Source: an uncultured Sulfitobacter sp. (GTDB lineage: Bacteria > Pseudomonadota > Alphaproteobacteria > Rhodobacterales > Rhodobacteraceae). Taken from it: 64,000 nucleotides of DNA. Location: assembly GCA_937138475.1 (NCBI GenBank), contig CAKZPD010000008.1:1-64000 (forward strand), written 5' to 3'. Below, in pieces: positions 27,285 to 36,792 of this stretch (position 1 is its first letter; every line of letters begins with the position of its first letter). The notes beneath the pieces are model-generated. The model ran no database searches. It saw nothing but the letters and a program-made list of their open reading frames with translations, and was not told where the DNA came from. The position numbers and the translations under genes are program-made.

Positions 27285-28424
27285 ATGACTGAGCTTGTTT
27301 CACTGTTGCCGATGGCTGGCCCGTCTGTTGGCGATCCCGCCGGCGCGGATATATCGCCGCACGATGCCACAGTTTTTGCCGAGCTGTTTGCGGGGCTGAT
27401 GGAGGAGAGTGGTATCAAAGTACCAGACATTGAAGCCAAACAAGAGGTTGAGCTTGCACCTGACACCCCAGACGAGGTTGAGCCTGAGCCACCAGAGGTT
27501 CTGGCTGAAACCGGCGGATCACGCCCTGAGGAAGCGCAGCCAACGCCGCCCAAGACCGCAGCCTGGGAGGCGTTTGCCATGGCTTCGGGTGGCAACGGTG
27601 CGCGTAAGGAAATCACTGATAAATCTTTGAAAAATGGTCTTTCGGATAACGATTTTGCGGTGGGTAATTCGCCGGATGCGGCCGTGAATGCGGCGCAGAA
27701 GACCGCTCTGCCCGAGGGCGCCAAGTCAATACCATTGCAGTCTTTTGGTGGAACATTGACGGCGCCGCAGGCCCTTGAACACCGGCGTTTCCGGTCACCG
27801 GATCACCGACGAGAGACGGCCGCGCCCCCCCCGCTTCGCAAACCGCCATCTCTGCCGTCGGCGCCAGCGCCGCCGCCAATGACCGGCCAAAGCCCGGTCA
27901 ATGCCCCGTCGATCGAACAATCACCGGATGCCTTTACCCTGACAGCGCGAGAGCCTGAAACACCCATGATATGGGAAGGGCGTAGCGCATCACCGGGTGG
28001 CACGCCTACGCCGCAGCACATGCCGGCAACCGCGTCTTTGGTGGGGCGGCAAATGGCCGAGGCCCTTCAAAAACTGCCAGACAAGCCGGTTGAGCTGGCG
28101 CTCAGCCCCGAGGAACTGGGGCGGGTCAAGCTGAGCATTTCTGCTGCGGAAACGGCGATCACTGTCAACGTCTTGGCAGAGCGTCCGGAAACGCTTGAGC
28201 TGATGCGCCGCAATATTGAGCAACTGGCGCGGGAATTCCAAGCGCTTGGTTATGACAACATCCGTTTCGCCTTTGCCGAGGGACAAGATGGCCGCGCCGA
28301 AAAGGATGAAACCGCAGGGCGCCGCGATCATTTCGCCGCCGGCGGGCCCGATGCCTTGGCCGAACCAAGCGCGGAAATCCCCATTGCAATGGGATCAAGC
28401 AACGGCGTCGATCTTCGACTTTGA
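27285..28424 (+). CDS. fliK: Flagellar hook-length control protein
   Basis: 379 residues from the ATG at 27285, six bases after GGAG. The first 250 residues are low-complexity and Pro/Ala/Glu-rich, as in FliK ruler regions. The C-terminal Flg_hook domain (about 265-350) is recognisable: PVELALSPEELGRVKLSIS, then LAREFQALGYDNIRFAF. It measures the hook and switches export specificity from hook to filament. flgD follows at once. Confidence 0.88.
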   Translation: MTELVSLLPMAGPSVGDPAGADISPHDATVFAELFAGLMEESGIKVPDIEAKQEVELAPDTPDEVEPEPPEVLAETGGSRPEEAQPTPPKTAAWEAFAMASGGNGARKEITDKSLKNGLSDNDFAVGNSPDAAVNAAQKTALPEGAKSIPLQSFGGTLTAPQALEHRRFRSPDHRRETAAPPPLRKPPSLPSAPAPPPMTGQSPVNAPSIEQSPDAFTLTAREPETPMIWEGRSASPGGTPTPQHMPATASLVGRQMAEALQKLPDKPVELALSPEELGRVKLSISAAETAITVNVLAERPETLELMRRNIEQLAREFQALGYDNIRFAFAEGQDGRAEKDETAGRRDHFAAGGPDALAEPSAEIPIAMGSSNGVDLRL

Positions 28425-28441
28425 CTTTGACAGGAGCAAAC

Positions 28442-29098
28442 ATGCAAATCGCCCCCACATCGCCCCTTTCTGCGGCCCCTGCCTCGGCTGTGCCGTCGGC
28501 CTCAGTTTTGTCATCTGATTTTGAGACCTTTTTGCAAATGTTGACGGCGCAGGCCCGCTATCAAGACCCGTTAGAGCCGATTGATTCCTCGGAATATGCG
28601 GCGCAACTGGCGCAATTCTCTATGGTCGAGCAGCAAGTCCTGTCAAATGATCTGCTCAGCGCACTTGGCGCACAAATCGGGTCAGGCAATATGGGGCAAA
28701 TGGCCAGCTGGATCGGGATGGATGCGCGAACCACCGCGCCCGTGGGCTTTGACGGCACGCCGATCACTGTCGCCGCTGAGCCGATGGCAGGCGCAGATCA
28801 GGCGTTCTTGCTGGTTTACGATGACAGCGGTCAGGAAATCGCCCGTCAGGAAATCACAGCCACGGCACATCAGCTTTCCTGGAGTGGAGAGCAAAGCGAT
28901 GGCACGCCGGCGCCGCACGGGCTTTATCATTTTGCGATTGAGAGCCGTGCCTTGGGTGACCTGCTGGGAAGCCGCGCGGCACAAAGCTATGCGCGCGTGA
29001 CCGAGGCGCGCAGGGAAGGCAATGACAGCTTTTTGATCCTGCAAGGCGGATCCAAAGTCGCCACCGCCGAGGTCACAGCACTGCGGGCGCCGTCATAG
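28442..29098 (+). CDS. flgD: Flagellar hook assembly (capping) protein
   Basis: 218 residues from the ATG at 28442 (MQIAPTSPL), 6 nt after AGGAG. FlgD caps the growing hook. The FlgD N-terminal motif DFETFLQMLTAQARYQDPLE, with the SSEYAAQLAQFSMVEQQ block just after, is clear. The central beta domain has YDDSGQEIARQEI and LSWSGEQSDGTPAPHGLY. Its last 6 bases overlap the end of the convergent ugd gene. Confidence 0.95.
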   Translation: MQIAPTSPLSAAPASAVPSASVLSSDFETFLQMLTAQARYQDPLEPIDSSEYAAQLAQFSMVEQQVLSNDLLSALGAQIGSGNMGQMASWIGMDARTTAPVGFDGTPITVAAEPMAGADQAFLLVYDDSGQEIARQEITATAHQLSWSGEQSDGTPAPHGLYHFAIESRALGDLLGSRAAQSYARVTEARREGNDSFLILQGGSKVATAEVTALRAPS

Positions 29099-30439
29099 TG
29101 CCCCCTGTGGTTGGGCGTCTTGCAGAAAAAAGCCGGCGCGACCAACCGAAGTATAAGCGATGAACCCGGCGTCGCGCGCATCTTTGGGCGCATAGATATT
29201 CCGCAAATCGGCAAAGGTCGCACGGCGCATCGACCCGGCCAACCTGGCAAGATCAAGTCCGCGGAATTCGTTCCATTCCGTCAAGATGACCAAGGCATCG
29301 GCCCCGCGCGCGGCACGATAGGGATCTTCAAGCCAGGTGACGCCGGGCAACAGCTCGCGGCCTTCGCGGCGGCCCTGCGGATCGACGACCCGAACTTTGG
29401 CGCCGTTGCCGACCAAGGCGGGGATAATCGTCAAAGACGGCGCATCGCGCATATCATCGGTGTTGGGCTTGAAGGTGACGCCAAGCACGGTAATGATTTT
29501 GCCATTCACCGTCCCGTCGCACAGATCGACAATCTTTTCGACCATCCTGCGCTTGGTTTCGGCGTTCACCTTGATCACCGTCTCGGTCAGCTGCATCGGC
29601 ACGGCATGATCTTGGCCAATGCGTGCCAAGGCGTTGGTATCTTTTGGAAAACAGCTTCCGCCAAACCCTGGCCCCGCGTGCAGGAACTTGTTGCCGATGC
29701 GGCCATCCATGCCCATGCCCTTGGATACCATTTTGACATCGGCGCCCGTGCGCTCGCAGAGCGCTGCGATTTCATTGATGAAGGTGATCTTGGTCGCCAA
29801 AAAGGCATTGGCGGCATATTTGATCATCTCGGCGCTTTCCAGATCGGTCATTACGATGGGAAATTCACGCAGGTGCAGCGGACGATAGACATCCGCCATG
29901 ACCTTGCGCGCGCGTTCGGATTCGGCGCCGACAACGATACGATCGGGGCGCATAAAATCGTCGATGGCCGCGCCTTCGCGCAGAAATTCCGGGTTCGAGG
30001 CCACATCGAATTGGGCGGCAGGGTTGGCGGCGCGTATTGTGTCGATCAAGGCGCGATTGGTGCCGACAGGAACTGTCGACTTGGTGACGATCACCGTATA
30101 GCGATCAATGACTTGGGCGATCTCACGCGCTGCATCGGTCACATAGCTTAGGTCGGCATGACCATCGCCGCGCCGGGTAGGGGTGCCAACGGCGATAAAC
30201 ACCGCATCGGCGCCCTGAACCGCCGCGACCAGATCACCGGTGAACTTTAGGCGCCCGGCTTGCACGTTGCGGGCCATCAGATCTTCCAGGCCGGGTTCAA
30301 AAATCGGAATGTCACCGGCATTGAGCATCGCCAGCTTTGAGGGATCCTTGTCGACACAAACCACGTCATGCCCGAAATCCGAAAAACAAACACCTGACAC
30401 CAAGCCGACATAGCCCGTGCCAATCATCGCAATTTTCAT
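29093..30439 (-). CDS. ugd: UDP-glucose 6-dehydrogenase
   Basis: 448 residues. NAD-binding MIGTGYVGLVSGVCFSDFGH opens the protein; NPEFLREGAAIDDF and GPGFGGSCFPKDTNAL, with the catalytic cysteine, follow; the C-terminal UDP-binding domain has TFKPNTDDMRDAPSL. It makes UDP-glucuronate for capsule, exopolysaccharide or lipid sugars. It stands alone, with no polysaccharide cluster next to it. Confidence 0.96.
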   Translation of the reverse strand: MKIAMIGTGYVGLVSGVCFSDFGHDVVCVDKDPSKLAMLNAGDIPIFEPGLEDLMARNVQAGRLKFTGDLVAAVQGADAVFIAVGTPTRRGDGHADLSYVTDAAREIAQVIDRYTVIVTKSTVPVGTNRALIDTIRAANPAAQFDVASNPEFLREGAAIDDFMRPDRIVVGAESERARKVMADVYRPLHLREFPIVMTDLESAEMIKYAANAFLATKITFINEIAALCERTGADVKMVSKGMGMDGRIGNKFLHAGPGFGGSCFPKDTNALARIGQDHAVPMQLTETVIKVNAETKRRMVEKIVDLCDGTVNGKIITVLGVTFKPNTDDMRDAPSLTIIPALVGNGAKVRVVDPQGRREGRELLPGVTWLEDPYRAARGADALVILTEWNEFRGLDLARLAGSMRRATFADLRNIYAPKDARDAGFIAYTSVGRAGFFLQDAQPQGAL

Positions 30440-30525
30440 AAAATGACCTCAGTAAAATATGCTCAATTGATGGGCATGGGGGCGGCGCCTGTCAACCGCC
30501 TGCGCTTCACAATGGCCTGAGGGGG

Positions 30526-31851
30526 TTAGAAATCTCGGAGCATTAGCCCAGCATATACCGCAGGCAGCAGCGCCCGCCTTGCCCGGCCCAAAGGAAAGGC
30601 CGCCAGCGGACCGCGCAGGGCGCGCGGATAAATCGCGGGGGTTTGACCCTGCACCAATTGCGCAAGGGTTTGGCCGGCGAAACTGCCCATGGCGACACCG
30701 TTCCCGTGATAACACAGCCCCGCCCACAGGCCCTTGGCCCCAGGCAAAGCCCCGACAAAAGGCAGGCGACGACGCGCCAGGCATACCATCCCAGACCAAT
30801 AATGCGGGGTTTCCACCTTGGACCAAGCCGGGAACATCGCGCGGAAATCGCGGCGAAGGGCTGCGTGGGCGCGGGTGTCGCTTGCCGGGCTGGACAGAAG
30901 CCCCCCGCGCATCCCGAACAAGAACCGCCGATCCGGCATCAGGCGAAAATAATGTAGCAAACTCCGAGAATCAAAAGCCATCTGGTCGCTGTGCCAACCC
31001 TGGGCCGATAATTCTTCTTGGCTGAGGGGGCGGGTGACGAGCACGCTTGATTGCGTAGGCAGATAGCGCCCCGCAAGCGCCGGCGGCAGGTCTTCGGATG
31101 AATACCCATTGGTGGCAATGATCACATCGGTGGCACGCACCGAGCCATGGGCGCATGCAATCCGGTGTCGCCTGCCTTCGGGCAGGATCGACAAAGCAGC
31201 CGAGCGTTCAAAGATCCGGGCCTGTGCGGCATGGGCGGCGGCGGCCAACCCTTGCGCATATTTGGCCGGGTTCAAAGCAAAGCCAATGGGCACCGTGAGC
31301 GCGCCAAAAAACGGGCCGTTCATGCCAATTTCCGCCAGATCCTGTTGATCGTGAATGCGCCCGCTGACGCCATAATTCCGCGCAATCGCGGGTAATTTGG
31401 CGCGCAGGGCAATCATATCCTTGCGGCGGTGGGCCAGCTCGGTCTCTCCGGCAGAGTGGCGATCGACGTCAATTTTATGGTCCCGCAACAGCTGGTCAAC
31501 CAATTGCACGGCGGTTTTTTCAGTTTGTCGCAGCAGCAGGCGCTCTTGTTCGCCGAACTGGCGGTCCAGCGTCGCATCGTCCAGCATCGTGCCGCCCAAA
31601 CAGCAAAACCCGCCGTTGCGCCCCGAGGCACCCCAGGCGATATGTTCGCTGTCCAGCAGGGCAACCTGGGCGCCGGCCTGCGCCAAATGCAGGGCCGCGC
31701 TAAGCCCGGTAAACCCACCCCCGACGATCGCCACGTCGACCTCAATATCCCCTTGCAAGGTTGGCCATGTCTGGGGCGTGACCGTCTGATCCCACCAGCA
31801 GCCGGCGCGCGGCGCCGGGCCATAGGCATAGGCGGAAAAGATACGTTTCAT
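30526..31851 (-). CDS. FAD-dependent amine oxidase, gamma-glutamylputrescine oxidase-like
   Basis: 441 residues of the DAO superfamily. The dinucleotide motif VAIVGGGFTGLSAALHLA is at about residues 40-57, followed by WGASGRNGGFCCLGGTML, the pattern of PuuB/OrdL-type oxidases. The ATG overlaps the potI stop (ATGA), so it is the last gene of potFGHI-puuB. It probably oxidises putrescine or a gamma-glutamyl derivative. No puuA (glutamylating enzyme) is in the window, so the true substrate is open. Confidence 0.85.
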   Translation of the reverse strand: MKRIFSAYAYGPAPRAGCWWDQTVTPQTWPTLQGDIEVDVAIVGGGFTGLSAALHLAQAGAQVALLDSEHIAWGASGRNGGFCCLGGTMLDDATLDRQFGEQERLLLRQTEKTAVQLVDQLLRDHKIDVDRHSAGETELAHRRKDMIALRAKLPAIARNYGVSGRIHDQQDLAEIGMNGPFFGALTVPIGFALNPAKYAQGLAAAAHAAQARIFERSAALSILPEGRRHRIACAHGSVRATDVIIATNGYSSEDLPPALAGRYLPTQSSVLVTRPLSQEELSAQGWHSDQMAFDSRSLLHYFRLMPDRRFLFGMRGGLLSSPASDTRAHAALRRDFRAMFPAWSKVETPHYWSGMVCLARRRLPFVGALPGAKGLWAGLCYHGNGVAMGSFAGQTLAQLVQGQTPAIYPRALRGPLAAFPLGRARRALLPAVYAGLMLRDF

Positions 31852-32666
31852 GTGGCGCGGGCGGCGGCTTGCTCGTCTTTTTGTTGGCGCAGGCTGTTGC
31901 GTTTGCTGACCAACGAGGCGCTGATAACCCCAACCGTTACGATGGCAATCATGATGGTCGACAGGGCGTTGATCTCGGGCGAGACACCAAGCCGCACCGC
32001 GCTGAAAATCTTGATAGGCAGGGTGGTTGCCGACGGTCCGGCGGTGAAGGACGCGATCACCAGATCATCCAGCGACAGGGTAAAGGCCAGCAGCCAGCCG
32101 GAAATCACCGCAGGGGCGATGATCGGCAGGGTGACAAGGCGAAAGGCTTCAAAGTTGGAGCAGCCAAGATCCAGCGCCGCCTCCTCAAGCGAGCGGTCAA
32201 AACTCACCAATCGAGAGGAAACCACCACCGACACATAGCACATGGCAAAGGTGGTATGCGCCAGCACGATGGTCAGCACGCCGCGATCCAGCCCGATGCC
32301 GATGAACAGCAACAACAGCGACAGGCCGGTGATCACTTCGGGCATGACAAGCGGGGCGTAGATCATCCCCGAAAACAGCGTGCGCCCCATGAACCGCCCG
32401 CCGCGCACCAGAACATAGGCCGCCATGGTTCCCAAGATGGTGGCAAGGCTTGACGACATGACCGCAACCTTGATCGTGACCCAAGCCGCATCCAGAAAGG
32501 CCTCGTTTTCGAAAAGAGAGCCATACCATTTGGTTGAAAACCCGGCCCACACCGTCACCAGTTTTGATGCGTTGAAGCTGTAGATGATCAAAATCACCAT
32601 CGGCATGTACAAAAAGGCAAAGCCAAAGGTTAAAGAGGTTACGTTAAACCAGCTTAATTTGTTCAT
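31848..32666 (-). CDS. potI: Putrescine ABC transporter permease PotI-like
   Basis: 272 residues from ATG 32666 (MNKLSWFNVTSL), which overlaps the potH stop. About six membrane helices. The EAA cytoplasmic loop is EEAALDLGCSNFEAFRLVTLP near residues 165-185, with LPIIAPAVISGWLLAFTLSLDD after it. It pairs with PotH as the channel of the first polyamine importer. Confidence 0.92.
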   Translation of the reverse strand: MNKLSWFNVTSLTFGFAFLYMPMVILIIYSFNASKLVTVWAGFSTKWYGSLFENEAFLDAAWVTIKVAVMSSSLATILGTMAAYVLVRGGRFMGRTLFSGMIYAPLVMPEVITGLSLLLLFIGIGLDRGVLTIVLAHTTFAMCYVSVVVSSRLVSFDRSLEEAALDLGCSNFEAFRLVTLPIIAPAVISGWLLAFTLSLDDLVIASFTAGPSATTLPIKIFSAVRLGVSPEINALSTIMIAIVTVGVISASLVSKRNSLRQQKDEQAAARAT

Positions 32667-33538
32667 CCCTCGGCCTCTGCTTGTCGTTGCTGGTTGCGTT
32701 GGAACAAAATGATCGGGACGATCAGGATCAACAGCAAGATAACCGCCACAGCGCTGGCCACGGGCCAATCGCGGTTGTTAAAGAATTCTTCCCACAGAAC
32801 TTTGCCGATCATTAGCGTGCCGGACCCGCCCAGCAGGCTGGGGATGACGAATTCACCCAGCGCCGGGATAAACACCAAAAAGCTGCCGGCGATGATGCCG
32901 TTCTTTGACAGGGGCACGGTCACCAGCCAAAACGCCTTGAGACGCGAACACCCCAGATCTTCGGCGGCTTCGATCAACGACCCGTCGAGCCGCTCCAGCG
33001 CCGCATAGATGGGCAAAATCATAAACGGCACATAGGTATAGACAATGCCGATATAGACCGCGGTTGTGGTGTTCAAAATCGTCAGCGGCTCTGATATCAA
33101 CCCGCTCCACAGCAAAAATTGGTTCAGAAATCCTTCTTGGCTTAGGATTCCCATCCACGCATAGACCCGGATCAAGAAGCTGGTCCAAAAGGGCAAAATC
33201 ACCAGCATCATCAGCGTTGGGCGCCATTCTTCCGGGGCGCGGGCCATGCCATAGGCGATAGGATAGCCGACCATCAAGGTCATCAAGGTAGAGAAAAGCG
33301 CGATGCGCAGGCTGCTTAGATATGCCTTCCAATAGAGGTCGTCGCTGGTCAAAAAGGCGAAATTTTCAAAATCGAGCGCGGCGATAAACGGGCCCACACC
33401 GTCTTTCAGCGTTGGCGTATAGGGCGGAATGGCAAGGGCTACATCCGACAGTGATATCTTGAAGACGATCAAGAACGGCACCAAAAACAGCGCCAACAGC
33501 CAAAGGTAAGGCACAAAGATCAAGGCAAATCGCTGCAT
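32663..33538 (-). CDS. potH: Putrescine ABC transporter permease PotH-like
   Basis: 291 residues from the ATG at 33538; a TTG one codon earlier is also possible. Six helices; EAA loop IEAAEDLGCSRLKAFWLVTVPL, then IIAGSFLVFIPALGEFVIP. The 65-residue first periplasmic stretch between helices 1 and 2 is of normal size, in contrast to the paralogue at 43176. Coupled to potI by ATGA. Confidence 0.92.
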   Translation of the reverse strand: MQRFALIFVPYLWLLALFLVPFLIVFKISLSDVALAIPPYTPTLKDGVGPFIAALDFENFAFLTSDDLYWKAYLSSLRIALFSTLMTLMVGYPIAYGMARAPEEWRPTLMMLVILPFWTSFLIRVYAWMGILSQEGFLNQFLLWSGLISEPLTILNTTTAVYIGIVYTYVPFMILPIYAALERLDGSLIEAAEDLGCSRLKAFWLVTVPLSKNGIIAGSFLVFIPALGEFVIPSLLGGSGTLMIGKVLWEEFFNNRDWPVASAVAVILLLILIVPIILFQRNQQRQAEAEG

Positions 33539-33575
33539 CAAAGGCCCCCGTATGTGATGATAAGAAGCAACCCGG

Positions 33576-34703
33576 TCATTGATCCAGCAATACCCCGGCT
33601 GTTGCCGTCCAGCTGATCCAGACCGTGTCCTCCCAGGTGAATGATCGGCGGGAAACGCGCCGGGTGTTTGCGGCCTGGGCCTTGATCACCTGGCCGCCCG
33701 GCAAGGCGACATGATAGGTGCTAAGGTTTCCAAGATACGCAATATCAAGAATTTTTCCCTGGATGGCGTTGTCCGCATCTGTGGGGCGTTCGGCGTTGAT
33801 GGCGATTTTTTCGGGCCGGATGGCCAAAAAGCAGGCCTGGCCTTCGGAAAACACGGTATCGGATATTGCGGTCACTGGCCGTTGGCCTTCATCCCATGTC
33901 ACGGCATAACTGCCGGTGCCGTTTGCGGTTGCTGTGCCCTTTAGGATGTTCACATCCCCAATGAAATCAGCGACATAAACAGAATTGGGCGCCTCATAAA
34001 TGCGCTCGGGGGTGGCGACCTGCATCACCCGGCCTTCGTCCATCACGGCGACCCTGCTGGCGACGGTCATGGCCTCTTCTTGGTCGTGGGTGACAATCAC
34101 AAAGGTGGTGCCGGTCTTTTCTTGAATATCCATCAGCTCAAACTGGGTGGCTTGGCGCAGCTTGGCGTCCAGCGCCCCCAGGGGTTCATCCAAAAGCAGC
34201 AGCTTTGGCGCCTTGGCCAGCGACCGTGCCAAGGCGACACGCTGACGTTGCCCCCCCGAGATCTGGTGCGGCTTCCGGCGGGCGAATTTCTCAAGCCGGG
34301 TCAGTTTGAGCATCTCAGAGACGCGCGCGTCAATCTGTTCGCGCGGCATGGTTCCCCGGCGCAGGCCAAAGGCAATGTTGTCGTAAACCGTAAGATGCGG
34401 AAACAGCGCATAGGATTGAAACATCATGTTCACGGCGCGTTTGTTGGGCGGGACGGGGCCAATATCCTGGCCTGACAGCTCGATTGATCCTTCGGTGGCG
34501 GTTTCGAAACCGGCCAACATGCGCATCATCGTGGTTTTGCCGCATCCTGATGGCCCCAGCAGCGCGAAAAATTCGCGCTCGTATATATCCAGGGTCAGAT
34601 TGTCGATTGCGACAAATTCGCCAAATCTCTTGGTGACGCCCTTGAAACGAATGAGAGGTTTGGCAGAGGGATCATCCCATGGGGTAAAGACGGCTTGGTT
34701 CAC
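33576..34703 (-). CDS. potG: Putrescine ABC transporter ATPase PotG-like
   Basis: 375 residues from a GTG at 34703, six bases after AAGGA; the in-frame codons further up have no ribosome site. Walker A GPSGCGKTT at residues 50-58, signature ISGGQRQRVALARSL, Walker B LLLLDEPLGALD, switch His in VTHDQEEAM, then a C-terminal TOBE domain. Energises polyamine uptake with PotF, PotH and PotI. Confidence 0.93.
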   Translation of the reverse strand: MNQAVFTPWDDPSAKPLIRFKGVTKRFGEFVAIDNLTLDIYEREFFALLGPSGCGKTTMMRMLAGFETATEGSIELSGQDIGPVPPNKRAVNMMFQSYALFPHLTVYDNIAFGLRRGTMPREQIDARVSEMLKLTRLEKFARRKPHQISGGQRQRVALARSLAKAPKLLLLDEPLGALDAKLRQATQFELMDIQEKTGTTFVIVTHDQEEAMTVASRVAVMDEGRVMQVATPERIYEAPNSVYVADFIGDVNILKGTATANGTGSYAVTWDEGQRPVTAISDTVFSEGQACFLAIRPEKIAINAERPTDADNAIQGKILDIAYLGNLSTYHVALPGGQVIKAQAANTRRVSRRSFTWEDTVWISWTATAGVLLDQ

Positions 34704-34720
34704 GTCGCATCCTTCAAAAT

Positions 34721-34772
34721 GCCCGCCAAGGCAGGCGTCATCACGCAAGGCGAGGCATGGCGCCCCGCCTTG
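34721..34772 (-). promoter_or_regulatory. Two stem-loops between potF and potG
   Basis: In the 84-nt gap, CAAGGCG (34746-34752) pairs with CGCCTTG (34766-34772) with further inner pairing, and GCCCGCC (34721-34727) pairs with GGCAGGC (34730-34736). No T-run follows. Such structures after a binding-protein gene commonly protect its mRNA 3' end or partly stop transcription, giving excess binding protein over permease. Confidence 0.55.
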
Positions 34773-34787
34773 AGTTGATCCGCGGTC

Positions 34788-35870
34788 TTAGGTGCCGGAT
34801 TTGATCTTGGTCCACAAACGGGTCACGACACGCTGCACTTTGGCAGGGTATGGCGTTGTGGTGTAAAGGTTTTCCAAGGTCGCCGCGTCCGGATAAATTG
34901 CCGGGTCGCCAATCACATCCTCAAGCAGCAGCGGCTGTGACGCCTTGTTGCCATTGGCATAATAGACATAGTTCGACGCATCGGCCATGTTTTGCGCATC
35001 CAGAATAAAGTTCAGGAATTTATGCGCCGCGTCTGGGTTCGGGGCATCGACTGGGATGGCCATTTGGTCAAACCACATCAAGGCGCCTTCGGACGGCGCA
35101 TTATAGACGATGTCTACACCGTTTTCCGCTTCGGCGGCGCGGTCACGGGCCTGAAGGATGTCACCCGACCAGCCGAAGGCCACACAGATGTCGCCGTTGG
35201 CCAGCGCGTTGATATATTCCGAGCTGTGGAACTTTTGGATATAGGGGCGCACGGCTGTAAAGACGGCCTCGGCCTTGGCGATCACCTCGGGGTCTCTGGA
35301 ATCGGGGTCTTCGCCCAGATACTTTAGCGCGGCAGGGATCATTTCGGCAGGGGCGTCCAGCACATGCACGCCACATTCCGCCAGTTTCGCCATGTTGTCG
35401 GGGTTAAAGATCAGCTCGAGCGAGCCAAGCGGCGCGTCGTCCCCCAAGAGGGCGGTGACTTTGTTGGCGTCGGCGCCAATGCCCGTGGTGCCCCACATAT
35501 AGTTGATTGAATAGGCGTTATCGGGGTCATACTGTGCGGTGCGCTTTTCGATCACATCCCACAGGTTGCCCTTGTTGCTCAGCTTGGCCGGGTCCAGTTT
35601 CTGGAACGCACCCGCCGAGATCTGTCTTTGCAAGAATGTGCCGGATGGGACGACGACGTCATAGCCCGATCCACCGGCCAGCATCTTGGTTTCCAGCACC
35701 TCGTTGCTGTCAAACACGTCATAGATCAGATCGATTCCGGTTTCCGCCTCGAACTTGTCCAACAGCGCTTCGTCGATATAGTCAGACCAGTTGTAAACGC
35801 GCACCTCTTCCGAGGTCGCGGCAGTTGCCAGAACCGCGATGGCGGCGCTGCTAAGCATCAGCTGCTTCAT
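34788..35870 (-). CDS. potF: Periplasmic putrescine/polyamine-binding protein PotF-like
   Basis: 360 residues with a signal peptide (MKQLMLSSAAIAVLATAATS, cut near residue 20). Polyamine-binding family hallmarks: VRVYNWSDYIDEALLDKFE at the mature N-terminus, and later DIVYNAPSEGALMWFDQMAIP, which carries the acidic ligand pocket. First gene of the leftward potFGHI-puuB operon. The proposed operator at 35914 and a leader hairpin at 35891 lie directly upstream. Confidence 0.94.
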   Translation of the reverse strand: MKQLMLSSAAIAVLATAATSEEVRVYNWSDYIDEALLDKFEAETGIDLIYDVFDSNEVLETKMLAGGSGYDVVVPSGTFLQRQISAGAFQKLDPAKLSNKGNLWDVIEKRTAQYDPDNAYSINYMWGTTGIGADANKVTALLGDDAPLGSLELIFNPDNMAKLAECGVHVLDAPAEMIPAALKYLGEDPDSRDPEVIAKAEAVFTAVRPYIQKFHSSEYINALANGDICVAFGWSGDILQARDRAAEAENGVDIVYNAPSEGALMWFDQMAIPVDAPNPDAAHKFLNFILDAQNMADASNYVYYANGNKASQPLLLEDVIGDPAIYPDAATLENLYTTTPYPAKVQRVVTRLWTKIKSGT

Positions 35871-35890
35871 AGTACACTCCCTTTTTCAGG

Positions 35891-35905
35891 CTGGGTTTTT
35901 CCCAG
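35891..35905 (-). promoter_or_regulatory. Hairpin in the potF leader
   Basis: CTGGG-TTTTT-CCCAG, 5-base arms, starting 20 nt before the potF start codon and next to its AAAGGGAG ribosome site. Short enough that chance is possible. Confidence 0.3.
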
Positions 35906-35913
35906 TCTGTGGT

Positions 35914-35927
35914 AATTTGATCAAATT
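35914..35927. promoter_or_regulatory. Proposed operator 1 of the polyamine GntR regulator
   Basis: AATTTGATCAAATT, a perfect 14-base palindrome 43 nt before potF and 90 nt before the regulator gene, in their divergent gap. Near-identical elements occur at 36733 and 40749. Length and symmetry fit a dimeric GntR/FCD regulator. Confidence 0.65.
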
Positions 35928-36017
35928 TTTTCGTCTCCGGCAAGGGAAAATATGATTTTGCCTTGCCTCAAGCAGTGTCAGCATAGCAAAAGAGCAGTGA
36001 TCAACAAAAGCAGACAT

Positions 36018-36710
36018 ATGAACCAGATGAGCGAAAACGTGATGCCCCCCCCGGCGCCCGAACAGGCCAAGACCCCGGCGCATCAGTCGGTCTATCAGCG
36101 GCTGCGGATGCGCATCCTGTTTGGGGACTTTGTGCCGGGTCAGGCCGTGACAATCCAAGGTCTGACGACGGATCTGGATGTTGGCATGACCCCGGTCCGC
36201 GAGGCCCTGCGCCGGTTGATTTCGGATGGCGCCCTCAAGATGCAGGGCAACCGCCGTGTCAGTGTGCCGCATCTTACGGCATCTTGTATCAACCAGTTGG
36301 ATTATATGAGACAAATGCTTGAGCCACAGCTGGCCCGTCTGGCGGCTCGGCAAATGACTCAGCCGGTTTTGACCCAATTGAAACAGTATGACGATGCGCT
36401 AAATGTGGCCATCGCGCGCGGTGACATTCCGGGGTATTTGACCCAGAACTATCGGTTTCATGCCGCCATAAACGCCAGCGCCGATGCCCCGATCCTGGCT
36501 GAAACCGTGGATCGCCTGTGGTTGCGCTTTGGGCCGTCTTTGCGGGTGGTTTGCGGCCACCACGGCACGCTTAACCTGCCTGACAAACACATAGAGATGC
36601 TGCGCGCCTTTGAAAATCGCGACCCCGAGGCCGCGGCGCGGGCGATGTCCGAGGATGTTCAGCAGGGGATGGTTCAGATCAAGAACGCATTGGACCAAGA
36701 TCGCCTGTGA
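36018..36710 (+). CDS. GntR-family (FCD/FadR subfamily) transcriptional regulator
   Basis: 230 residues from ATG 36018 (MNQMSENVM). The winged-helix domain is at about 25-90: SVYQRLRMRILFGDFVPGQ, then TDLDVGMTPVREALRRLISDGAL. The all-helical FCD effector domain follows, with metal/ligand-type histidines in NYRFHAAI and FENRDPEAA. Position between the potFGHI-puuB operon (divergent) and the aminotransferase gene (downstream) makes polyamine control the natural guess. Ligand unknown. Confidence 0.88.
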   Translation: MNQMSENVMPPPAPEQAKTPAHQSVYQRLRMRILFGDFVPGQAVTIQGLTTDLDVGMTPVREALRRLISDGALKMQGNRRVSVPHLTASCINQLDYMRQMLEPQLARLAARQMTQPVLTQLKQYDDALNVAIARGDIPGYLTQNYRFHAAINASADAPILAETVDRLWLRFGPSLRVVCGHHGTLNLPDKHIEMLRAFENRDPEAAARAMSEDVQQGMVQIKNALDQDRL

Positions 36711-36720
36711 TGTGATTCGA

Positions 36721-36748
36721 TTGACATGGCATAATTTGATCATATTCT
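36721..36748 (+). promoter_or_regulatory. Promoter of the aminotransferase gene
   Basis: TTGACA at 36721-36726, 16-base spacer, TATTCT at 36743-36748; a close match to the sigma-70 consensus in the 82-nt gap after the regulator gene. The proposed operator 2 fills the spacer, which suggests repression by blocking polymerase. Confidence 0.6.
36733..36746. promoter_or_regulatory. Proposed operator 2 of the polyamine GntR regulator
   Basis: AATTTGATCATATT, 13 of 14 bases identical to the perfect palindrome at 35914, lying between the -35 and -10 and 46 nt before the aminotransferase start codon. Confidence 0.6.
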
Positions 36749-36792
36749 AGGCCGCAGTTTCTGACCCTTCCGTTTGCTTTGAAAGGCGCGCC